58,457 nucleotides of DNA from CADCTM01 sp049671305 (GTDB taxonomy: Bacteria > Cyanobacteriota > Cyanobacteriia > Cyanobacteriales > Coleofasciculaceae). Where the stretch lies: positions 1-58,457 of the forward strand of contig JBATUR010000067.1 of assembly GCA_049671305.1 (NCBI GenBank), read 5' to 3'. Positions 53,091 to 58,457 of this stretch are shown piece by piece. Each line of letters opens with the position of its first letter. The first letter of the stretch is position 1. The translations under genes and the position numbers were made by a program. The notes under the pieces were generated by a model. It did no database searches. It was not told the DNA's origin and saw nothing but the letters and a program-made list of their open reading frames with translations.

Positions 53091-54034
53091 TAGAACCCAT
53101 TTGATATCTTTGACCGCGATGAAGTAAGGTCATAGCAAACCTCTAGTTGAGTTACGATGCTGTACTCTAGCAGCTTAACAGACCGAGAGTGGGAAATCCT
53201 CGAACCCTTACTCTTCGAGATCTTGCCAACTAAGAAACAGACTCTTTCCCTCAAACTGGACGAAGCGGCAGATTTTAGATAGCATCTTCTATCAACTGAA
53301 AAATGGCTGCAATTGGCAAGACTTACCCAAAGATTTGCCGCCTTATTCGACGGTTTATTGGCACTACAAACAGTGGCGGGGAGCTGGAGTAATTGAGCAG
53401 TTAATGAGCGCCTTACATGGACAAGTGCGCGAAGGCGTGAAAAAAAAGCCAAGTGGACAACCCTAATTAGCATTGATTCTTTCATCGGTTCAGAACACTT
53501 GTAATGCGAGTGTAGAGTCTAAGGGATGAAAGCTTCTACAAATCAATCAACGGGATTAAAAGGCATCTTGCCGTTGATACGTTGGGGTTTCCTTTCTTTA
53601 CACACTGTACTCCTGGAAATTTTTCAAATGATGCTGGATTGATTGAGATGTTGAGACACCACATTGAGTATTTCCAGGCGAAACCAATGAACATTCCCAA
53701 AATCACTATTCTGTTAGATCACGGCTATCACCCAGAGCATCTGAGGCAGGAACTAGAGAACGTGTATCCACAGATCATGCGAAAAATTAAGTTTGAACGT
53801 TCCACGCAACCCTCGAAACAAGAGAAGGCAGCCACAGGAAAGACTGGATTTGTGCCAGCAGTAGCCCGGTGGGGGAAGAGAGCGCTCGAATGCTTGGATA
53901 GAACGATGCAAAATCCTCGCCCGTGAACTTTGAGAGAACGCTAGAGAAGGCAACGACTAAGCTCAATCTTTGCTTCGTCAGGCTCATGATTAAGGGGCTT
54001 GTAGCTTCTTTTTAGAGATGTCAAATGGGTTCTA
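53091..54034. mobile_element. Degraded IS5-family insertion sequence
   Basis: Terminal inverted repeats are visible: TAGAACCCATTTGATATCT at 53091-53109 and its near-perfect complement (one mismatch) at 54016-54034, enclosing 944 bp. The inside encodes fragments of a DDE transposase in several frames. The right terminus is followed by TAGGG; a short target-site duplication cannot be assigned with confidence. The element carries no intact transposase and is probably immobile. Confidence 0.85.
53158..54015 (+). pseudogene. IS5-family transposase, multiply frameshifted
   Basis: The frame starts at ATG 53158 with SLTDREWEILEPLL, breaks near 53250, then continues as QILDSIFYQLKNGCNWQDLP and SALHGQVREG. 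It breaks again near 53455 and twice more around 53500-53535, resumes as SINGIKRHLAVDTLGFPFF, and shifts near 53870 before ending at IKGLVASF with TAG at 54013-54015. The conserved DDE-type order (DSxxVKNT-like, GIKRHLAVDTLG, LLDHGY) is readable across frames. At least four frameshifts make it non-functional. Confidence 0.88.
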
Positions 54035-54135
54035 TAGGGTTAATATACGGAAAGTTTAGGCTTTTTGTGACATAGGGGTTGACTAGACGGAAAATATCGG
54101 TTTAATAATATAGTTATGCGTCAATCGCCTCATAT

Positions 54136-54900
54136 TTATGTAGGTGAAAGATGCAAGTCGGGGAGATCGTTGATGAACTGATCATAAAATTGACATTTAA
54201 GCTGATATGCATTCTCTTGAAGATTAAGGCAGTAAACTAGATCGTCTTCAGATGAAATGAGTCTCTTTAAATGAATCGCCAGTTCTTGAGAATGGGTCAA
54301 TCCGCCTAGAATGCTTTCTTGTCCAAGATCTGAATTTCTGCTGTCATGGATCATATGGAAATAATAGAACTCTGATCTAATTTTGTGTGGTGATTGTCCG
54401 TTTGATAGGCGTTCAGAAATTCGTTGCCAGAGACAGGAATACTCAACTGAGACCAGCACCTCTGCCCAAAAGCGAAGAAATCCAACTAACCCCACCTGAC
54501 AATGCTTTTCTCCCAGACAACTGACTAGTCGCTGATAGCTCTCATTGCTAACCTTTTGAGTAGTGGGAGTTTGCGGTGTTATTAGTATCATTTCAGAAGT
54601 CGCACCTAGATTGAGCAGATCTTGGAAAAGTAGCTCTCGATGAGAAGGCAGGGGAATCCCTTTTGTATTGCGTGGAAATTCCTCATTCAGAATCCCTCTA
54701 ACTGTCCGTTTGATCTGCTCATCAGTCAGAGCATCAATTACAAATTCGTAAAAGTTGACGATAGAAAGTGATAGAAAGCGTCGCTGGATAAGAATTGCCA
54801 GCAGATTTTGCCAAGCGAGCGCATCAATCTGGTTAAACAATGGATGAGATCTAAACTTCGTAATCAAGGAAATCTCATAATTGTTGAGGGTTTCAATCAT
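54136..54900 (-). CDS. Putative heme-oxygenase-fold protein (iron-containing redox enzyme-like)
   Basis: The 254 residues start at ATG 54900 and are predicted all-helical, with the general pattern of the heme-oxygenase-like di-iron oxidase superfamily: an acidic residue in RGILNEEFPR, His in PSHRELLFQDLLNLG, Glu in VSVEYSCLWQRI, and a His-rich helix YYFHMIHDSRNSD. The last ligand of the usual HxxxDxxH helix reads as Asn, so the metal site may be incomplete. The family call is tentative. It is 5 bp downstream of the next gene (54906-55808) on the same strand, so they form an operon. No other partner gene is close. Confidence 0.5.
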   Translation of the reverse strand: MIETLNNYEISLITKFRSHPLFNQIDALAWQNLLAILIQRRFLSLSIVNFYEFVIDALTDEQIKRTVRGILNEEFPRNTKGIPLPSHRELLFQDLLNLGATSEMILITPQTPTTQKVSNESYQRLVSCLGEKHCQVGLVGFLRFWAEVLVSVEYSCLWQRISERLSNGQSPHKIRSEFYYFHMIHDSRNSDLGQESILGGLTHSQELAIHLKRLISSEDDLVYCLNLQENAYQLKCQFYDQFINDLPDLHLSPT

Positions 54901-54905
54901 AATTT

Positions 54906-55808
54906 TTAACTCGTAAATAAGATTTTCAGATCATTTCTCCAATTTTGATTTGGATCTGGATAAAAGCGACGAGCGACTTGCCACATCAACTCAAAATCTT
55001 TTTGCAAGGTATGCGTGATGAGTTGATTAGCAGAGTTTAGCATCAGCTCTAACTGGAACGTATTAATAGCAAGCGCTCCGTGTAGAAAAGGTGCTGCCAA
55101 CATATAACGACCTGCTCGATAAATGGCTAGAGAAGGCAGCGTGTCATACAGCTTAATCTCAAGAGGTTTAGTATTACCTGAAACTCTAATAACTTTTTCT
55201 AACATCTCCAGATTGGCAATCACGCAATCTCGAATATCAATCTCATCCTCGACGCGATTATTGGCATACTGCCTGAGTACCTCTTCCCTCAGTTTTGCCG
55301 CTTCAGAATAGGGCCAAGCCAGCAATATTCTGATCTGAACGCCATTTTGCAAACAGCGAGTGAAATGTTCAAAATAGTCACTCAAGTTGGGCGCAAAGGT
55401 TTGAAGAATATCAACCTGCTTATGGTCTGGATCATCGGAAGCGATCGCGCGATCAATTGCCTTTCCAAAGGCATCTCTGGGGAAATTGGGGTAAATGTAA
55501 TTCAATCCGATTTCCGAAAAGAATATATCGCCATTCTGGTAGTGAAGATATTGCTCAAACAGATATTTATGAAGTTGCGGAAGTTTGTGTCCTTTGCCAA
55601 CAATTTGAAATTTTTTATAGATATTCTTTAGCCTTTGAGTAAACGCTTCTTCTTCGATGATTGCGTATGACTGATTGTAGACTGTCAGTAATTCATTTTT
55701 AGTTTGACCTTGAGCTTCTTGGATGCACATAATCACCTCCATTTCAAATGAGGTCAGTGCATACTCTTGACGCTTACAAAGTGCTTCTAAAAAAGAATTC
55801 CAGCTCAT
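54906..55808 (-). CDS. HTH plus sensor-like domain protein
   Basis: The 300 residues begin with an HTH-like N-terminus (about 1-85: ALTSFEMEVIMCIQ, QTKNELLTVYN, EAFTQRLKNIYKKFQI, GKGHKLPQLHKYL). This closely resembles the N-terminal HTH of cyanobacterial conflict-type signalling proteins, in which ...RMTKVYDKF...GKGPGKSKKL... precedes variable domains. The C-terminal part (about 130-290) contains ILQTFAPNLSDYFEHF, LQNGVQIRILLAWPYS, KLYDTLPSLAIYRAG and AAPFLHGALAIN, reminiscent of PLD-like/DUF5919-type sensor modules found fused to HTHs; this is by eye only. It is likely a signalling or effector adaptor. Confidence 0.6.
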   Translation of the reverse strand: MSWNSFLEALCKRQEYALTSFEMEVIMCIQEAQGQTKNELLTVYNQSYAIIEEEAFTQRLKNIYKKFQIVGKGHKLPQLHKYLFEQYLHYQNGDIFFSEIGLNYIYPNFPRDAFGKAIDRAIASDDPDHKQVDILQTFAPNLSDYFEHFTRCLQNGVQIRILLAWPYSEAAKLREEVLRQYANNRVEDEIDIRDCVIANLEMLEKVIRVSGNTKPLEIKLYDTLPSLAIYRAGRYMLAAPFLHGALAINTFQLELMLNSANQLITHTLQKDFELMWQVARRFYPDPNQNWRNDLKILFTS

Positions 55809-56026
55809 AGCAAGTCATGTATTAGAAATGGACATAGGGAAAGAGCATTGTCTGCCCCTTACACTTGATTACACTTCACTACAGTTTCCCAATATTGACG
55901 CATCCAGAGATGCGTTCAATGATGATTATACTGCTTAAACCCTTCAGGGCCTAACAATCACGCACCCCACTGGATCACCCATCTAGAGTTGCTGTAACAC
56001 CTCGCTAGTGAAAAAGGATAACAACG
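55809..56026. promoter_or_regulatory. Divergent promoter region between the two operons
   Basis: This is 218 bp between the divergent HTH/sensor gene (start 55808) and the kinase gene (start 56027). It contains GCCTAACAATCACGCACCCC near 55949, which resembles an attC R''-type end, and an AAGGAT ribosome site before the kinase. Promoter assignment is positional. Confidence 0.4.
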
Positions 56027-57475
56027 ATGACAACTAATATTGCTCTGGGCGATCGCTATCAAATCGAAGAATTATTGAGTCAAAAAGCTGGACGACGAAC
56101 TTTTTTGGCGAAAGATCGTCAAGCTCAAGTTCCAGTCATCATTAAACTACTGCGATTTGGAGATGGTTTTGAGTGGGACGATTTCAAATTATTCGAGCGA
56201 GAAGCCGCCACGCTTAAAAATCTCGATCACCCTAGAATTCCCAAGTATCTCGACTACTTTGAGGTTGATGCAGTCGATACTCGCGGTTTTGCTTTAGTGC
56301 AATCTTATATCGAGGCTCCTTCACTTGCAACTCTCACCGCGAGAGGGCGCAAATTTTCCGAAGCTGAAATTATCGAACTCGCCGATCTCTTGTTAGATCT
56401 ACTGTCTTATCTTCACCAGCAACATCCCCCTCTCATTCACCGAGATATTAAGCCGAGCAATATTCTACTTGGCAATCGCTCTGGTAATAGTATTGGTGAT
56501 GTCTATCTCGTTGATTTTGGGTCAGTACAAACGGTTGCGAAAAAAGAAGAAGGAACCATTACAATCGTTGGCAGTTATGGCTATATTCCTCTCGAACAAT
56601 TTGGTGGACAAACGACAACAGCCTCGGATTTATATAGCTTGGGAATGACGTTAATTTATCTCCTGACGGGCACGCACCCCGCAGAGTTACCCCAAGTAGA
56701 TGGACGAGTGAAATTCAATGCCGAGATTAGCAAGCGGTTCGAGCGATGGCTACAAAAAATGACATATCCCCATCTTGACAAACGATTCGATAGTGCCAAA
56801 GTTGCACAACTTGCGCTGAAATCTGAAGATGGCAGCTATGGGGATTTCGATCGATTAAAACCCGCTCATACTCAAATTAACCTATACCGCGATCAAAATC
56901 GATTACAAATCACCTGGAACGAATCGATTAACCTGCACGAAGCAACTTCGAGGTGCATTGGGATGTGGCTTTTATTATTGATTGTATTCATGACTTTATC
57001 CCCTTTGTTTGGGTTTATTGGGTTTGCGGGTTCTGCATTACTAGCTCTAGGATTATTAGCTAGCCCATTTTATAAAAACTTCTTTCCCAAAACAAACCAG
57101 CACCTCATCATTGATGATCACTCCATTTACTACTTGAAAGATCGCGGACAAGGGCATGAACCTATCAAATTATCAGAGCATCCACGATCGCAAATCGAAA
57201 TCTTGGCATACAATCCTGGCTATACATTCGACCAATGTTTAGATACAAACGGCAAACTCGTTCAAGGGAGTACCATTACCATCCCGCCAAAATTGTATTT
57301 ATACTGTGGAAAATTTGAATATTCTCTTCCTGGTAAATTCGCTTTTACGAAATTTTCCCAAGCAGAATTATGGTGGTTGGGTCAGGAATTAAGTGACTTT
57401 CTCAATCTCGAACTCCAAGTCATTTATCCCACTCCTAAAGTACCTCCCGCACCCTCTTGTGGAGGTGGTTGCTGA
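56027..57475 (+). CDS. Membrane-anchored Ser/Thr protein kinase
   Basis: The 482 residues contain an N-terminal Hanks-type kinase domain (about 8-270). Lys40 (VIIKLL), Glu59 (REAATLKNL), the catalytic loop HRDIKPSN (138-145), the Mg loop DFG (163-165) and GSYGYIPLEQF are present. The glycine loop is degenerate (LSQKAGRRTFLA), as in many cyanobacterial kinases. Two adjacent hydrophobic segments (about 312-348) give a membrane hairpin, followed by a beta-rich soluble domain and a Cys/Gly tail, APSCGGGC. It is translationally coupled to the next gene (TGATG overlap). Confidence 0.92.
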   Translation: MTTNIALGDRYQIEELLSQKAGRRTFLAKDRQAQVPVIIKLLRFGDGFEWDDFKLFEREAATLKNLDHPRIPKYLDYFEVDAVDTRGFALVQSYIEAPSLATLTARGRKFSEAEIIELADLLLDLLSYLHQQHPPLIHRDIKPSNILLGNRSGNSIGDVYLVDFGSVQTVAKKEEGTITIVGSYGYIPLEQFGGQTTTASDLYSLGMTLIYLLTGTHPAELPQVDGRVKFNAEISKRFERWLQKMTYPHLDKRFDSAKVAQLALKSEDGSYGDFDRLKPAHTQINLYRDQNRLQITWNESINLHEATSRCIGMWLLLLIVFMTLSPLFGFIGFAGSALLALGLLASPFYKNFFPKTNQHLIIDDHSIYYLKDRGQGHEPIKLSEHPRSQIEILAYNPGYTFDQCLDTNGKLVQGSTITIPPKLYLYCGKFEYSLPGKFAFTKFSQAELWWLGQELSDFLNLELQVIYPTPKVPPAPSCGGGC

Positions 57476-57999
57476 TGAATGAAACAGAAGCCGAACTGTA
57501 CGCTAAACTTTGTAAATTTAAGCTAGACGATCCCACTGCTCCCTATCCCATGTCGGCTAAGTTAGCGTGGGAATATCATTGGAGCGAAATTTATACTTTG
57601 CGGGCGATGTGCGAATATAAAAAGTACATTTTTTTAGCCGCTATCGCTGAAGGTATGGTATCACCATCAAGTGCGATCGATTGCGTCTGGCACTATCATT
57701 TACTCTATACCCATTCCTATTGGGAAGAGTTGTGTGGCAAGATTTTGAAAAAATCACTCCATCATTATCCGGGTGATAGCGGAGCTAGCCAGCGATATGA
57801 TTACACGATCAAACTCTATCAAAATTATTTTGGTTCACCGCCTGCCGATATTTGGGATTTTCCCCCATTCCATAGCAATCACCTTGATCGGCACCAACGT
57901 TATTGGCAAATTCCCAATCCGATTTATTGGGTGAAAAAATATCTATCTTTATCCGTCTTTCATCATTCAGGCGGAAGAAGAGAAGAGACGAAACGGTAG
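57475..57999 (+). CDS. Glycine-rich-domain-like (GRDP/DUF1399-type) protein
   Basis: The 174 residues start at ATG 57475, which overlaps the kinase stop (TGATG) and follows GGAGGTGG by 6 bp. The central motif FLAAIAEGMVSPSSAIDCVW, followed by HYHLLYTHSYW, matches the family pattern of the plant/bacterial GRDP domain (P-S-x-x-x-D-x-x-W-H-x-H-x-x-x-T-x-x-Y). A second segment is YDYTIKLYQNYFGSPPADIWDFPP. The function of the domain is unknown; in plants it is linked to stress signalling. Coupling to a kinase whose tail is Cys/Gly-rich suggests a substrate or adaptor. Confidence 0.75.
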   Translation: MNETEAELYAKLCKFKLDDPTAPYPMSAKLAWEYHWSEIYTLRAMCEYKKYIFLAAIAEGMVSPSSAIDCVWHYHLLYTHSYWEELCGKILKKSLHHYPGDSGASQRYDYTIKLYQNYFGSPPADIWDFPPFHSNHLDRHQRYWQIPNPIYWVKKYLSLSVFHHSGGRREETKR

Positions 58000-58000
58000 A

Positions 58001-58098
58001 TTGCAACGCATAACAATCCCGTTGTACACCGACCTGATCAAGATTGTCGGTAAGATCGAAAGGTTACTAACGGCGGGTGAACGGGGTCGTTGTTGCAA
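58001..58098. repeat. Long imperfect inverted repeat with attC-like arms
   Basis: The outer arms TTGCAAC (58001-58007) and GTTGCAA (58092-58098) are perfect. The inner arms include CCCGTT (58018-58023) / AACGGG (58080-58085) and an imperfect CACCG/CGGGTG. The left arm reads GCATAACAATCCCGTT and the right ends GGGGTCGTTGTTGC. Paired RYYYAAC-like and GTTRRRY-like ends, with extrahelical bases and a gap of a few bases after a stop codon, are how integron attC sites look. A transcription terminator or MITE remains possible. Confidence 0.5.
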
Positions 58099-58102
58099 GA
58101 AA

Positions 58103-58121
58103 AGATGTCAAATTGGTTCTA
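58103..58121. mobile_element. Solo right-end remnant of the same IS5-type element
   Basis: AGATGTCAAATTGGTTCTA, followed by TAGGGG, differs at only one or two bases from the right terminus of the degraded IS at 54016-54034 and lies in the same orientation. It starts 5 bp after the inverted repeat. Confidence 0.8.
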
Positions 58122-58138
58122 TAGGGGCTCAATCAAAC

Positions 58139-58457
58139 TCAACGAGTCATAAACCATTGCGTAATTCCATCAGCAAGTGCCACTGCTAATTTTTGTTGTT
58201 CTTGCGGATTTGTTATCCATTCAAACTCTACTGGATTAATCATAAAACCCAGTTCTAATAATACCGCAGGCGTTGTGTGTGGACGAGTTAGCGCCAAGTT
58301 ATTCCAAAACACGCCATAGGAAGGACGCCCTAATTCTTGAACCAAATAGTTATGCAAAAACATCGCTAAACTATGAGATTGGGTGTTGTACCAAAAAGTA
58401 CCGATTCCTTTAGTATTAATAGCATCACCTTGATCAGGTAAGGCGTTGTAATGAAGG
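58139..58457 (-). CDS. N-acetylmuramoyl-L-alanine amidase, C-terminal part (partial at window edge)
   Basis: The frame reads in from the right edge and stops at 58139-58141. The visible 105 residues contain LHYNALPDQGDAINTKGIGT (with the zinc-binding His), FWYNTQSHSLA, TRPHTTPAVLLELGFMINP with the catalytic Glu, and a helical end. These are hallmarks of the Amidase_3 (AmiC-type) zinc amidase that cleaves the peptide stem from peptidoglycan. The N-terminal half lies beyond the window. Confidence 0.93.
   Translation of the reverse strand, partial: LHYNALPDQGDAINTKGIGTFWYNTQSHSLAMFLHNYLVQELGRPSYGVFWNNLALTRPHTTPAVLLELGFMINPVEFEWITNPQEQQKLAVALADGITQWFMTR

Noticed and set aside
58001..58189. 62-codon plus-strand frame at the inverted repeat
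   Set aside because: It reads through the repeat and the IS remnant; no protein signature.
1..58457. tRNA genes, CRISPR array, prophage
   Set aside because: I saw no cloverleaf-type sequence, no regularly spaced direct repeats with unique spacers, and no phage structural genes.

Overview
The window is chromosomal DNA from a cyanobacterium. The octamer GCGATCGC (HIP1) recurs throughout, inside and outside genes. The gene set is also typical: HpsB/HpsC-type pseudopilins, GlgB, CrtW beta-carotene ketolase, a Toc75-like Omp85 protein, the fused ArgZ/AgrE arginine dihydrolase, and an LpxB-related protein of the cyanobacterial type. There are no tRNA or rRNA genes and no CRISPR array that I can see. 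All names come from reading the translations and motifs. No database search was possible, so genus-level placement is not offered.

Layout. 1-3.6 kb: the end of an exopolysaccharide-secretion pseudopilin cluster (partial hpsB, hpsC, two GspH/FimT-like pseudopilins), broken up by a 16-unit tandem array, a MITE-like element and a duplicated gene tail. 3.6-6.8 kb: glgB, a small exported protein and a 41-residue lipoprotein that is easy to miss. 7.3-9.8 kb: an FtsL-like protein and FtsI. 9.9-14.1 kb: a mostly minus-strand group (Uma2 nuclease, XRE regulator, GNAT, alpha/beta hydrolase, purT). 14.2-18.2 kb: an RlmL-type methyltransferase, crtW, a pentapeptide protein and a papain-like peptidase. 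18.5-22.5 kb: acpP-fabF, then transketolase. 22.7-27.6 kb: a soluble histidine kinase, rpsU and bifunctional putA. 27.7-38 kb: a DUF4347/beta-propeller/RTX exoprotein, a PRC-barrel protein, smc, an orphan and an LpxB-related protein. 38.4-43.7 kb: an Omp85 protein and a ClC-CBS-Usp transporter. 43.8-47.3 kb: an SDR/GH63 operon. 47.7-52.8 kb: a ribbon-helix-helix protein with a 39-bp repeat, aroC, an MBL-fold hydrolase, argZ and a small orphan.

53.1-58.1 kb is the accessory part. A decayed IS5-type element at 53.1-54.0 kb and a solo copy of the same right terminal sequence at 58.1 kb flank four genes. One arm encodes a heme-oxygenase-fold candidate and an HTH plus sensor-like protein. The divergent arm encodes a membrane-anchored Ser/Thr kinase and a glycine-rich-domain-like protein. 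A long imperfect inverted repeat with attC-like arms starts 2 bp after the last stop codon. This block is the best candidate here for an undescribed system. The window closes with the C-terminus of an Amidase_3 peptidoglycan hydrolase.

Two metabolic links stand out. ArgZ (arginine to proline) and PutA (proline to glutamate) together form a complete arginine/cyanophycin-nitrogen catabolic route. GlgB, the GH63 glucosidase and the SDR suggest glucan or compatible-solute metabolism.
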